Below, piece by piece: positions 27,390 to 36,383 of a stretch of 64,000 nt of DNA. Below the pieces are notes generated by a model. That model had not been told where the DNA came from. It saw only the letters and a program-made list of their open reading frames with translations, and ran no database searches. Numbering within the stretch: position 1 is the stretch's first letter; each line of letters opens with the position of its first letter. Both the position numbers and the translations under genes were made by a program. Source of the DNA: Rhodothermaceae bacterium (GTDB taxonomy: Bacteria > Bacteroidota > Rhodothermia > Rhodothermales > Bin80); assembly GCA_009841335.1 (NCBI GenBank), contig VXLY01000067.1, positions 1-64,000 on the forward strand, in the 5' to 3' direction.

Positions 27390-27435
27390 CCCCCAAACGC
27401 GAATCTCGAACTCTAGTAAAATATTTCGCTGGGGG
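27390..27435 (-). promoter_or_regulatory. Inverted repeat in the hslV upstream region
   Basis: The outer arms CCCCCA (27390-27395) and TGGGGG (27430-27435) and the inner arms GCGAA (27399-27403) and TTCGC (27425-27429) pair, with a 3-base bulge on one side and a 21-base A/T-rich loop. The repeat is 23 bases before the hslV start. It is not a CIRCE element. It could be an operator for a heat-shock or other regulator, or a leader hairpin; no clear promoter core was found to place it. Confidence 0.45.
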
Positions 27436-27541
27436 AAATGTACCCTGTTCTAGAGCAAAGTATACACGGGATGATCTCCTGCTGTTCCCAACAGATTGGA
27501 CCATTGGAAACCTCCTCTTTCACAAGCCTCACGGTACTGAC

Positions 27542-29002
27542 TCAGTTGTAGCGCTGGACCAGTGAGTTCACAAATGATTCCTGGATCGAGTGAATGGGGC
27601 TGTGACGGCCGTGGAAATGATTCGCAAAAATCACGAAAGCCAACATAGCCCCATCTTCCCGCATTACGTACCCCGCAAGAGCGCTCACATTTCCAAGGGA
27701 TCCCGTCTTGGCACGGACGCGCCGGAATCCAGCCGCATTCCCTGTGAATCGATACTCAAGGGTTCCGTCCTTCCCGCCGACAGCCAATGAAGTCAAAAAG
27801 GATTCTCTGACGCTAGTGTCGGGATGCAGTGCCATATATCGGAGCAGTTTCATGGTCATTGCAGGCGTTACCAGGTTTTTCCGGGAAAGACCAGAGCCAT
27901 CCACCAGTTGGAGTCTGGAAGTGTCAATTCTAGCTGCGTCATACGTTCGCATGGCAGCAGCTACTCCCATAGCGGCTGAACCGGGCTCAGAATCTTCTTC
28001 CAGATCCGGGTACTCAACCCCCAGCGTTTTCAGCAAGTGCTCGGCATAAAGATTGTGGCTCTCCTTGTTTATGGTGGCAACCAACTCGGACAGCGGAGCG
28101 GAAGTATGCCGTGCGACTACGCGGGCATTCTGATAATCAAGTGCAGTCGCCAGACTATCTACATCAACGGATTTTCCCCGGACAAGAATACCCCGGGAAT
28201 TCAGTAAAGTCCGCAGCCCGTGAACGAAATAAAGCGTTGGATTGTGAACGGACAGCTCTTCGGGGTCAGAATATCCAAGCGGAACCGCACTCGAAATTGT
28301 GATATGATTTGAATTGGGCTCACGCGCATGTCCTTCTTCAAGTTCTTGTCCACGGGGAAGGGTCACCGACCGGTTGTGGAAAATGAAATAATCCATCAGT
28401 TCAGGCGTGACAGCTAACTGGCCTGGTGTGCCGGGCTGGGTTGGATGCACCTCCACTTCCACAATGGCGTCGTAGAAAGTCAGTCCACTGACCTGCGGGG
28501 CGTAACCGTATACAAGATCGTCCCAGCTCCAGTCAGCGCCAAGTGGAATGTCATCAAACGCGTTATCGTCCCCAATCACATGGCCGCCTATTTCGTGTAT
28601 TCCAAGAGCGAGTAAAGAATCTGCAAAGGCATTGAACAGGTCCATGTGATCCGGGCCTGGGGCGCCGGTGGAGGGATCGCCCGCCCCTCGTACGACCAAG
28701 TTTCCTTGCAGTGCATGGGAAATCTGTGGACCGTCCGCATACAGCTGAGTAACATAGCGGTAGTCGGGGCCTAGTTGATCCAGTGCCGCTGCAGTTGTGA
28801 ACAGTTTCGTAACTGAAGCAGGCATAAAACTATGCTCAACATTACGCATGAAGAGTGTGTCTCCCGTGGATACTTCTGTAACCATGGCACCCCACCATGT
28901 GTAAGGATGGACATCAAGGATGGAGTCAAGTACACTTTGTGCTCGACACACACCGATTGAGAGTACGAACGATACAGCAAGGCAGGTTACAAATTGTGGC
29001 AT
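27542..29002 (-). CDS. dacB: D-alanyl-D-alanine carboxypeptidase/endopeptidase (PBP4, class C)
   Basis: A 486-residue penicillin-binding protein of the S13/PBP4 family that trims or cleaves peptidoglycan cross-links. It has a signal peptide (VTCLAVSFVLSIGVCRAQ), the active-site SxxK in SVTK (Ser63, Lys66), SHNLYAEHLLK (the SxN-type motif) and KTGSL near the C-terminus. The long insertion between SxxK and SxN is normal for the family. The frame is open to 29044, but the signal peptide starts at the ATG at 29002. It follows mreC by 13 bases, so it appears to be the third gene of the mreB-mreC cluster, where mreD or PBP2 would be expected in other bacteria. Confidence 0.93.
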   Translation of the reverse strand: MPQFVTCLAVSFVLSIGVCRAQSVLDSILDVHPYTWWGAMVTEVSTGDTLFMRNVEHSFMPASVTKLFTTAAALDQLGPDYRYVTQLYADGPQISHALQGNLVVRGAGDPSTGAPGPDHMDLFNAFADSLLALGIHEIGGHVIGDDNAFDDIPLGADWSWDDLVYGYAPQVSGLTFYDAIVEVEVHPTQPGTPGQLAVTPELMDYFIFHNRSVTLPRGQELEEGHAREPNSNHITISSAVPLGYSDPEELSVHNPTLYFVHGLRTLLNSRGILVRGKSVDVDSLATALDYQNARVVARHTSAPLSELVATINKESHNLYAEHLLKTLGVEYPDLEEDSEPGSAAMGVAAAMRTYDAARIDTSRLQLVDGSGLSRKNLVTPAMTMKLLRYMALHPDTSVRESFLTSLAVGGKDGTLEYRFTGNAAGFRRVRAKTGSLGNVSALAGYVMREDGAMLAFVIFANHFHGRHSPIHSIQESFVNSLVQRYN

Positions 29003-29015
29003 TGTATGGGGACTG

Positions 29016-29840
29016 CTAATTATTTGAAAGGGACTCGAGTACAATTCCTGCGGAGTCCGGTCGATTCAGGATAACGAACGCAAAGTGCGCGGTACTAAGG
29101 GGTGCGGCAGGGGTCACATTAATCTGCCAGTAATTACTGCCTGCCTGGCGATTAGACTCAAGGACAGTACCAATGGGCATATTCGGAGGAAATATCCCAC
29201 TGGCCTCATGTGTAACTACGCGCTGTCCTTGCTGAACATCTGCGCTAACGACAATTTCTTTGAGCTCCAGCACGTCGGGCTCATTGCTTCCCCCTGAGAT
29301 GATCCCTATGACGCGAAGAGTATCAATCATAGCAGGCACATGAAACTGCGAGTGGAGGTGCGGCAACACGGTGCTGTAGTTACGACTGACATCAATCACA
29401 CGCCCCAGAATTCCCAAGTGACTGACAACGGCCATGTTGACCTCCACGCCGTCGACACTGCCGACATCAAGGGTGAAAAAGTTCGTTGTCCCGAACGGTT
29501 CGCGTGCGACGATGCGTGCGGCCATGGTCTCGAGACCACTGTTATTCTTCCAATCCAGGGCCTGGCGCAGAACTTGATTCTCGAGATCCACAACACGCAA
29601 CCGGGCCAACTCACTGGTATGTCTGAGATGGGCATCTCTGAGCGTTTGATTTTCATTAAAGGCGCGCAGCGCCATTGCAGCCCAAGCCATTCGGTATTCA
29701 ACTGTACCAGCAATTTGTAATGCTTGACTACGAACCCCTCGCATGAGTGGCCGATTAGCATTGGTCATAACAATGAGCGAGACTATCAGCAATGCGGACA
29801 AAAGAGCATAATCGCGCAGACGGTACCACAGGTCAATCAT
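29016..29840 (-). CDS. mreC: Rod shape-determining protein MreC
   Basis: A 274-residue protein of the elongasome: one N-terminal membrane helix (ALLSALLIVSLIVMT), a coiled coil at about residues 55-95, then a periplasmic beta domain. Typical pieces are VVDLENQVLRQALDWK, ARIVAREPFGTTNFFTLDVGS, MAVVSHLGILGRVIDVS, HSQFHVPAMI and GIFPPNMPIGTV. It couples MreB filaments to cell-wall synthesis. It lies 122 bases after mreB and is followed directly by the PBP4-like gene rather than mreD. Confidence 0.93.
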   Translation of the reverse strand: MIDLWYRLRDYALLSALLIVSLIVMTNANRPLMRGVRSQALQIAGTVEYRMAWAAMALRAFNENQTLRDAHLRHTSELARLRVVDLENQVLRQALDWKNNSGLETMAARIVAREPFGTTNFFTLDVGSVDGVEVNMAVVSHLGILGRVIDVSRNYSTVLPHLHSQFHVPAMIDTLRVIGIISGGSNEPDVLELKEIVVSADVQQGQRVVTHEASGIFPPNMPIGTVLESNRQAGSNYWQINVTPAAPLSTAHFAFVILNRPDSAGIVLESLSNN

Positions 29841-29962
29841 ACTATCAGGAGGTTTGAGCCATCAACAGTGTGGTGCCCACCTTTACAGGCATAATTTTTC
29901 TCGGCGTGCGTGACATCGGGTATCCAGCCATCTGGAGCATGCCCCGTTGTCAATCATTCGGC

Positions 29963-30973
29963 CTAGAGCAAGATGTCGGAGTACGCTGGTACGTTTTCCA
30001 GAACCTTGCCGGTTCCACGTGCCACGGCGGTGAAGGGGTCATCTGTCGTGTATACGGGAAGATCAACACGATTACGAATAATAACATCCATTCCTTTCAG
30101 GAGGGCGCCTCCACCGGTTAGCATGATGCCCCGTTCAAGGATATCTGCTCCCAGTTCCGGGGGTGTCGCTTCAAGGCATGCCATAACAGCCGATGTGATG
30201 TTACTGACGGTCGCGCTGATTGCAGTGCGCACATCCTCGGACGTGATCGTATGTACTTTCGGCATGCCGCTGCTCGAGTCCTGTCCGCTGATGAACAGCT
30301 CTAGTTCGGGTTCCATAACGATCGCGCTGCCGACCTCTCGTTTAATCCGCTCAGCAGTGCGCTGTCCGATGATCAGGTTGTGATAATATTTGAGGTAGGC
30401 TAAAATGGCCGCATCAATCTCGTTCCCTCCGGTACGTATCGATTGATCTATTACGATGCCGTTGAGTGCGATGACCGCGATTTCGGTTGTGCCTCCCCCG
30501 ATGTCCACGATCATATTTCCAATGGGCTCATGGACTTTGAGGCCAATCCCGATAGCCGCCGCCATGGGCTCCGCGATCAGATGCACTTTCCTTGCACCGG
30601 CATGCTCAGCACTGTCGCGGACCGCCCGCTTTTCAACTTCTGTTGTTCCGCTGGGAATGCAGATGACCATCTGCCGAATCGTTTTCAACCATCCGGTCTG
30701 GACTTTTCTAATCAGACCACGGATGAGTTGCTCAGCCAACTCAAAATCGGCGATAACCCCGTCCTTGAGTGGATGCACAGTTTCAATCTTGCGATGTGTC
30801 TTTTCGTGCATTGGCAATGCATCATTGCCAATGGCGAGTACTTTGTTGGTTTGGCGGTCAACTGCGACGATACTGGCTTCGCTAAGGACAATACCCTGCC
30901 CCTTCACGTAGACTAATGTATTGGCCGTACCAAGATCCACGGCTACGTCGGTATTCAGACTGTAGAATGGCAT
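29963..30973 (-). CDS. mreB: Rod shape-determining protein MreB (bacterial actin)
   Basis: A 336-residue actin homologue that organises lateral cell-wall growth under the inner membrane. ATP-binding signatures are [20 protein letters not shown] (phosphate 1), [17 protein letters not shown] (phosphate 2) and [17 protein letters not shown] (adenosine), with [15 protein letters not shown] and [12 protein letters not shown]. The frame runs 16 codons further upstream, but the family starts at the MPFYSLNTD Met. It is downstream of purH by 63 bases and heads the mreB-mreC-PBP4 group. Confidence 0.97.
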   Translation of the reverse strand: MPFYSLNTDVAVDLGTANTLVYVKGQGIVLSEASIVAVDRQTNKVLAIGNDALPMHEKTHRKIETVHPLKDGVIADFELAEQLIRGLIRKVQTGWLKTIRQMVICIPSGTTEVEKRAVRDSAEHAGARKVHLIAEPMAAAIGIGLKVHEPIGNMIVDIGGGTTEIAVIALNGIVIDQSIRTGGNEIDAAILAYLKYYHNLIIGQRTAERIKREVGSAIVMEPELELFISGQDSSSGMPKVHTITSEDVRTAISATVSNITSAVMACLEATPPELGADILERGIMLTGGGALLKGMDVIIRNRVDLPVYTTDDPFTAVARGTGKVLENVPAYSDILL

Positions 30974-31036
30974 GCGGGTGCGCTTTCCAGAAAAACCAGC
31001 GGGACGAGACTTAAGATACACTTCTGTAGTTGGTTA

Positions 31037-32605
31037 TCAATGTCGAAAATGCCTTCTTCCGGTGAACACCATGGCCATGCCGCGCGAATCTGCTGCAGCA
31101 ATCACTTCCTTATCCCTCACTGATCCACCGGGCTGGACTGCTGCAACAGCTCCACCGTCTGCCGCAGCAAGCAGGCCATCAGGAAATGGATAAAACGCAT
31201 CGGAAGCGACGACGCAGCCATCAAAGCTCAGGCCGGACTTGGCGCCCTTTGCCAAGGCGATCTCAGAAGAATCTATTCGACTCATCTGACCGGCTCCAAT
31301 TCCCAATGTTCGTTGATCTTTGGCATAGACAATCGCGTTACTCTTCACATGTTTGGCCACGCGCCAGGCAAACCTGAGGTCAAGAAGTTCACGTTGAGTC
31401 GGTTTTCGATTTGTGACCGGTGTAAACGAGTCCTTGTTGGCCGGGCTGTCAATGGTCTGGCAGAGCAGCCCGCCAAGTACCTCGCGCATCTGATATCCTT
31501 CACTGGGAACAGGTTTGAATGTAATAATTCGACGATTCTTTTTTTCCTGAAGCAATGCCAATGCATCATCATCAAAGGATGGCGCAATGACCAATTCCGT
31601 AAAGATACGCCCGACAGCTTTTGCTACATCAATGCTGCAGGGTTTATTCATGACTACAATGCCCCCAAAAGGCGATTGTGTATCGGTTGCAAAGGCGTGC
31701 TGCCAAGCCTCCAGGAGCGTTCCAGCAGTTGCAACGCCGCAGGGATTGGTGTGCTTGAGAATAGCTATGGTTGGATCTTCATCGGTAAACTCCTGGATAA
31801 GAGCGAGCGCGGCATCCAGGTCAATCAGGTTGTTGTATGAGAGTGCTTTGCCGTGAAGTTTTGTGATCCGGTCTTCCAGGCTGCCGTAGAATGCCGCATT
31901 CTGGTGAGGATTCTCTCCATAACGCAGCGTGGACTTGCTGGAGAGATGTATGCTCGCATGTGCAGGGAGTGGGCTTTCCTGATCATTTCCGAAGTAGGCG
32001 GAGATAGCCTGATCATAAGCAGCCGTCCGCGTAAAGGCCATGCGTGCCAGCTGACGTCTGAGGGCTAGTGAGAGATGTCCATCTGCGTTACCCAGAGAGA
32101 ACAAGATATCTCCGTATTCGTCCGGTGAAGTGACCACCGCTACGTAAGCAAAGTTCTTGGCTGCGGCTCGCACCATGGCAGGCCCACCAATGTCAATGTT
32201 TTCCGCAGCGATAGCATCGTTAATGTCGGGTCGTTTGATCGCCTCAGTAAAAGGGTATAGGTTGACCACGACAAGTTCAAACGGTTTTATACCGTGCAGG
32301 TCCAGATCCTTCTGGTCGTCTTTCGCATTCTGTCTGGCAAGAATCCCGGCATGGATTGCTGGATGAAGCGTCTTAACTCTCCCTCCGAGCATAGCCGGTG
32401 CTTTAGTGACTTCGGCAACATCTACCACTTCCAATCCGGCGGAACGCAGATGTCTGGCTGTACCCCCGGAAGAGACAAGCTCAATTCCATATCCTTGGAG
32501 TCCCTCTGCGAACGGGATCAGCCCCGTCTTGTCGAAGACCGACAACAGGGCACGGCGGGGGCGCACGCCATCGGGGACGGGTAAATTCAGTGGATCAATC
32601 GTCAT
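31037..32605 (-). CDS. purH: Bifunctional AICAR formyltransferase/IMP cyclohydrolase
   Basis: A 522-residue enzyme for the last two steps of de novo IMP synthesis. The N-terminal cyclohydrolase domain has [23 protein letters not shown] and [16 protein letters not shown]. The C-terminal transformylase domain has [29 protein letters not shown] and the catalytic KHTNPCGVA. It is translationally coupled to purN: the purN stop and the purH start overlap over 32595-32605. Length is normal for the family. mreB follows 63 bases later. Confidence 0.97.
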   Translation of the reverse strand: MTIDPLNLPVPDGVRPRRALLSVFDKTGLIPFAEGLQGYGIELVSSGGTARHLRSAGLEVVDVAEVTKAPAMLGGRVKTLHPAIHAGILARQNAKDDQKDLDLHGIKPFELVVVNLYPFTEAIKRPDINDAIAAENIDIGGPAMVRAAAKNFAYVAVVTSPDEYGDILFSLGNADGHLSLALRRQLARMAFTRTAAYDQAISAYFGNDQESPLPAHASIHLSSKSTLRYGENPHQNAAFYGSLEDRITKLHGKALSYNNLIDLDAALALIQEFTDEDPTIAILKHTNPCGVATAGTLLEAWQHAFATDTQSPFGGIVVMNKPCSIDVAKAVGRIFTELVIAPSFDDDALALLQEKKNRRIITFKPVPSEGYQMREVLGGLLCQTIDSPANKDSFTPVTNRKPTQRELLDLRFAWRVAKHVKSNAIVYAKDQRTLGIGAGQMSRIDSSEIALAKGAKSGLSFDGCVVASDAFYPFPDGLLAAADGGAVAAVQPGGSVRDKEVIAAADSRGMAMVFTGRRHFRH

Positions 32606-33224
32606 GTGTTTTTATAGGTTGAATTGTCACGCGTCGACCTTTTATCTGAACGCGCCCCTGGGCAATTAAATCAATTGCCTCGGGAAAAATCTTATGTTCA
32701 ACAGCCAAGACACGCTCAGCAAGGGAGTCTGGTGTATCGTTCGGTAGCACGGGCACCTTTTTTTGTAGCAGGATAGGGCCAGTGTCATATTCTTCATCCA
32801 CAAAATGGACCGTCGCTCCGCTGAAAGATTCCTTGGCCTCCAGCACCGCTTTATGTACACGGTGTCCATAGAGCCCTTTACCTCCAAAACGTGGCAGCAG
32901 GGCGGGGTGAATATTCAGGATACGTCCCCAGAAAGCTTCTACAACGAGCGCAGGGATTTTGCATAGATATCCTGCTAGTGCGATCAGGTCGATTCTTTCT
33001 GCATGCAGGAGTTCAAGCAGAGAATTTGCGTACAGTTTGTCGCTCTCAAAAGCTCGGGGAGAGAGCACTTGTGCGGGCACGCTGAGTTCGCGGGCGCGGT
33101 CAAGGACGCCAGCCTTGGGTCTGTTGCAAACCACTAGGGTGACACGATAGTTAAGGGCGTTTTCAGCGATTGCCTGAAAATTTGATCCTCCGCCGGAGGC
33201 GAATACAGCGACACGCAAATTCAT
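32595..33224 (-). CDS. purN: Phosphoribosylglycinamide formyltransferase
   Basis: A 209-residue enzyme using 10-formyl-THF to formylate GAR in purine synthesis. The start MNLRVAVFASGGGSNFQAI fits the family; the frame continues 37 codons upstream with unrelated residues, so the ATG at 33224 is chosen. The catalytic motif NIHPALLPRFGGKGLYG contains Asn and His, and DTGPIL carries the general Asp. It overlaps purH by 11 bases in a purN-purH operon. Confidence 0.95.
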   Translation of the reverse strand: MNLRVAVFASGGGSNFQAIAENALNYRVTLVVCNRPKAGVLDRARELSVPAQVLSPRAFESDKLYANSLLELLHAERIDLIALAGYLCKIPALVVEAFWGRILNIHPALLPRFGGKGLYGHRVHKAVLEAKESFSGATVHFVDEEYDTGPILLQKKVPVLPNDTPDSLAERVLAVEHKIFPEAIDLIAQGRVQIKGRRVTIQPIKTHDD

Positions 33225-33267
33225 GCACAAGCCATCAGTAATACGCAGGGTTAACAAAAATAGGTCA

Positions 33268-34209
33268 TCACTTCTGTCCGGTTTGGGAGAATTTAGGATG
33301 AACGATCGGCTCCAAGATGTCAAGCCGCCCTTCATTGATCCCTGCGGTCAGACGGGCGACCACCCCGATGGGCAGAACGCGACGGGGAATAAAATGGCCG
33401 TAGGTAAGCCCCGCCACGACCGGCCATGCGTATCCGCTGGCATATCCGGCGATAATTTCGTTCACGTTGCGTCGTGACTGTTCGTCGTTGATGTCCGGCC
33501 CTGTAAAAGCACCGACGATTAACCCCCCGAGTTTGTTAAGTATTCCGGCATTTTTCAGTTGCGCGAACAGTGCATCAATCCGGTAAGGTGCCTCGTTCAC
33601 ATCTTCAATGAACAGCAGTGCCCCCTGTAGGCTTGGCAGATGTGGAGAGCCGATCATTCGAACGATCGAAGAGAGATTGCCTCCCAGGAGGGTTCCCGTA
33701 CATTGACCTTCTTGCAATGTCTGCAAGTCCGTTACGGGAGGTGGCAGTTGTCCTTCAAGAAGTTGACGCAAGGCCTCTTTCATAGCAGTGTCAATCTTCC
33801 CCCATTCAACGACCACAGGTCCCGAAACAGATCGCCATCCTGCGTGCTTGAAAAGAGAGAGCTGAAGGGCTGTAATGTCGCTATAGCCGATCAGGACGCC
33901 TCGTTCACGCCGTGCGGCATCGTAGTCAATCCCGTCCAAAATCCGTAAGCAGCCGTATCCTCCCCTGAGTGCCATCAGGAACCGGTTTCTCAGAAGTGCT
34001 TGATTGAACTGTTCCGTACGTTGCGTATCTGACCCGGCCAGATAGCCGTGCGGTATAAGTTGATCTGGATCCCAATTAGTCACATATCCGTCTGCAGCAA
34101 GCGCGCTTAATCCGCGTTCCAGTCTTTCAGGTATTCGAGGCGGGCTCGCCGGGGCCACTATACCAAGTGGCTGATCGGGGAGGCGTGCGGAGGATTGAGT
34201 GTAATTCAT
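33268..34209 (-). CDS. ldcA: LD-carboxypeptidase (S66 family)
   Basis: A 313-residue serine peptidase that removes the terminal D-Ala from murein tetrapeptides during cell-wall recycling. It has the N-terminal LGIVAPASPP, ALRGGYGCLRILDGID, the nucleophile in GYSDIT, the Glu in LLFIEDVNEAPYRID and the catalytic His in LTYGHFIPRR. No signal peptide is visible, matching a cytoplasmic enzyme. It is downstream of nothing on its strand apart from intergenic DNA and is divergent from WbqC, with only 14 bases between the start codons. purN lies 43 bases downstream. Confidence 0.93.
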   Translation of the reverse strand: MNYTQSSARLPDQPLGIVAPASPPRIPERLERGLSALAADGYVTNWDPDQLIPHGYLAGSDTQRTEQFNQALLRNRFLMALRGGYGCLRILDGIDYDAARRERGVLIGYSDITALQLSLFKHAGWRSVSGPVVVEWGKIDTAMKEALRQLLEGQLPPPVTDLQTLQEGQCTGTLLGGNLSSIVRMIGSPHLPSLQGALLFIEDVNEAPYRIDALFAQLKNAGILNKLGGLIVGAFTGPDINDEQSRRNVNEIIAGYASGYAWPVVAGLTYGHFIPRRVLPIGVVARLTAGINEGRLDILEPIVHPKFSQTGQK

Positions 34210-34223
34210 TTTGTGCGAAATAT

Positions 34224-34946
34224 ATGCCGAATTTTAATGACGGACAGGTAATTCGCTCCGGTGATTGTACGCCCTCCGGTCAAACTGTTGTCATACGTCC
34301 GCCGGAATACTGGCCGAACCTGGCCTTCGCGGCATTGATGCAAGCTGCAGACATAGTGGTCCTGGCAGATACCCTTCAATACAGTCGTCAGTCGTTGCAA
34401 AATCGTACACGTGTTCGTAATCCCGACGGATGGCAGTGGGTTTCGGTACCGCTGAAAGGGGGGCAGCATGGTCGGTCGCAGGCTTCCACCCGCATCCGTC
34501 AGGTACCAGGCTGGCGGAAACAACATTGGAAAGCGATTGCGTTCAATTATGGCCAGTCACCGTACTTTGATCATTACGGAGAAACAATCAGAGCGCTGTA
34601 CAACCGAGAATGGGAATACTTGGGGGCATTGAATGTTGCAACTACCCGGTTGGTATTTGGATGGATGGGGTTTTCAGCAAGCCTGTTGACCGCGATGGAA
34701 TTGGAGGGGCGTCCAGACAGTATTGAAACGATAATGGCTTTCTGGCCGGAGGCGGAGCTATTAGCACCCGCCGAGATTCCTGAACCATGTGCCGCCCGTC
34801 GTTTGTATTTTGCGCAGCCGGATTACCGTCAGATTTTTGTCGGGTTTGCGCCCGGCATGACGGTGTTGGACCTGATCTTTAACTACGGACCCGAATGCGC
34901 GGACATCCTCCGCAGTGGTACACGTATTGAGCTAATTGACAGATAA
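34224..34946 (+). CDS. WbqC-family protein
   Basis: A 240-residue WbqC-like protein. The family core is clear: PPEYWPNLAFAALMQAADIVVLADTLQYSRQS, then LQNRTRVRNPDG and WVSVPLKGG, with HWKAIAFNYGQSPYFDHY and the C-terminal VLDLIFNYGPECADIL. WbqC proteins are linked to O-antigen and amino-sugar acylation, but the chemistry is poorly defined. The ATG at 34224 starts the conserved part; an open stretch from 34167 overlaps the divergent ldcA gene. It precedes an MscS channel gene by 5 bases, presumably in one transcript. Confidence 0.88.
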   Translation: MPNFNDGQVIRSGDCTPSGQTVVIRPPEYWPNLAFAALMQAADIVVLADTLQYSRQSLQNRTRVRNPDGWQWVSVPLKGGQHGRSQASTRIRQVPGWRKQHWKAIAFNYGQSPYFDHYGETIRALYNREWEYLGALNVATTRLVFGWMGFSASLLTAMELEGRPDSIETIMAFWPEAELLAPAEIPEPCAARRLYFAQPDYRQIFVGFAPGMTVLDLIFNYGPECADILRSGTRIELIDR

Positions 34947-34951
34947 AACCA

Positions 34952-36043
34952 ATGGACGCAATTGATCTTTCCTTTCTGGAGCAGCAGGTATTGTGGGGGG
35001 TCTCAATCGGTCGTTTGATCCTCTCAGGTCTGCTTCTTCTGCTGGGCATCCTGGCCTACCGCTTCGTGCGGTTGGTATTGGGAAGCCTGCTGAAGCGGTT
35101 TAATAAGAGCGGAGATATAGATGTGATCGACGATGTTAATCGTCTGCTGACTAAACCTCTCAGCCTGCTGATCAATGTGGTCCTCTGGAATGGCGTGATC
35201 GGCTTGCTCGCACTTCCTGAGGCACCTCTGAACATACATTCATGGTTCAGTATCGCAGGCGCGGTAGTTGTGCTGCTTGTAGCACTCTACTGTGCATTTC
35301 ATGTCGTGGATGTGTTCGCGGGGATTGCGAGGCGCGCAGCCGAAAAAACCGAGACACGGCTGGATGACCAATTAATTCCACCGGTCACCAATACGCTGAA
35401 GCTGGTACTGGTGCTGGTCGCCATGGCTGCCATATTAGGGGAGTTCGATGTCTCGGCCGCGGGCTTAATTGCAAGCCTTAGTATCGGTGGTCTGGCGCTG
35501 GCTTTTGCGGCAAAGGATACATTGGCGAATGTTTTTGGGTCGCTTGTAATCTTCAGCGAACGTCCGTTCCAGATTGGGGATGTCATAGATGTGGGTGGAG
35601 TTAACGGAGTGGTTGAGGAGGTTGGCGTTCGCAGTACGCACATTCGAAAATTCGACAAAACCGTTTCGATTTTGCCCAACCAGACCTTCACGAATGCAGA
35701 AATCTGCAATTTGTCCAAAAGAGATGCGCGGCGGATCCGTTTTGAGGTTACGTTCACGCATGAGGTCACCACGTTGCAGCTGGAACAGTTTCTGAATTCG
35801 GTCAGGGAATCGCTGGATCAGCGAACTGACCTCCATGCGGATCAGAGCCTGGTTCGCCTGACAAACATGAACACCAATGGGCTGGTCGTCCTTGTCTTGG
35901 CGTTCACCAAGTCGCCAGGATACGACGAGTACATGCTGTCACAGGAAGAGATTTTGCTTGGCGTTCGCAAACTTGCAGAGGAGCAGGGATTGCCGATTAT
36001 GCCGGCAAAGGAAATCCATCTTTCTGGTCAGCCCCCGAAATAA
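34952..36043 (+). CDS. MscS-family mechanosensitive ion channel
   Basis: A 363-residue inner-membrane channel that releases osmolytes on hypo-osmotic shock. Four or more membrane segments precede the pore helix, which shows the small-residue MscS pattern ASLSIGGLALAFAAKDTLANVFGS. The beta domain follows with FQIGDVIDVGGVNGVVEEVGVRSTHIR and SILPNQTFTNAEICNLSK, typical of the family. The C-terminal alpha/beta domain ends at LPIMPAKEIHLS. It is larger than E. coli MscS (286), with an extra N-terminal pair of helices. It is co-directional with WbqC, 5 bases upstream. Confidence 0.93.
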   Translation: MDAIDLSFLEQQVLWGVSIGRLILSGLLLLLGILAYRFVRLVLGSLLKRFNKSGDIDVIDDVNRLLTKPLSLLINVVLWNGVIGLLALPEAPLNIHSWFSIAGAVVVLLVALYCAFHVVDVFAGIARRAAEKTETRLDDQLIPPVTNTLKLVLVLVAMAAILGEFDVSAAGLIASLSIGGLALAFAAKDTLANVFGSLVIFSERPFQIGDVIDVGGVNGVVEEVGVRSTHIRKFDKTVSILPNQTFTNAEICNLSKRDARRIRFEVTFTHEVTTLQLEQFLNSVRESLDQRTDLHADQSLVRLTNMNTNGLVVLVLAFTKSPGYDEYMLSQEEILLGVRKLAEEQGLPIMPAKEIHLSGQPPK

Positions 36044-36134
36044 TGTGGGATCATACCGCAAATTCCCCGATTATCCGGTTACAGGTTAAGGGAAGGTCAG
36101 TATCTTGGCACATCACTAGCGTTAGTCTAATCAC

Positions 36135-36383
36135 ATGACCTCCAAACGGTATTGGCGAACTAACCTGCGGTACGTAGGAATACTCCTTGGAATATGGTTT
36201 TTGGTATCATTTGGTGCCAGCGTGCTTCTGGTTGATGTGCTGGATGGGATTCGCATGTTTGGCTTCAAACTGGGGTTCTGGTTTGCACAGCAGGGCGCGA
36301 TATACGTTTTTGTTGTGATCATTTTTGTATACGTGGTCTTAATGAACCGGCTGGATAAAAAGTCAATTTCGGAAGGGACATGA
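36135..36383 (+). CDS. DUF4212 small subunit of a sodium:substrate symporter
   Basis: An 82-residue protein with two membrane helices (GILLGIWFLVSFGASVLL and FWFAQQGAIYVFVVIIFVYVVL). This is the DUF4212 family, whose genes sit beside SSS-type symporters of the VC_2705 group and are predicted small subunits. The typical start YWRTNLRYV is present, and LDKK follows the second helix. Its stop overlaps the ATG of the large symporter gene (36380-36383), supporting a coupled two-subunit transporter. Confidence 0.93.
   Translation: MTSKRYWRTNLRYVGILLGIWFLVSFGASVLLVDVLDGIRMFGFKLGFWFAQQGAIYVFVVIIFVYVVLMNRLDKKSISEGT

Noticed and set aside
27393-27415. GTTCGAGATTC on the minus strand resembling a tRNA T-loop
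   Set aside because: No acceptor, D or anticodon stems can be built around it.
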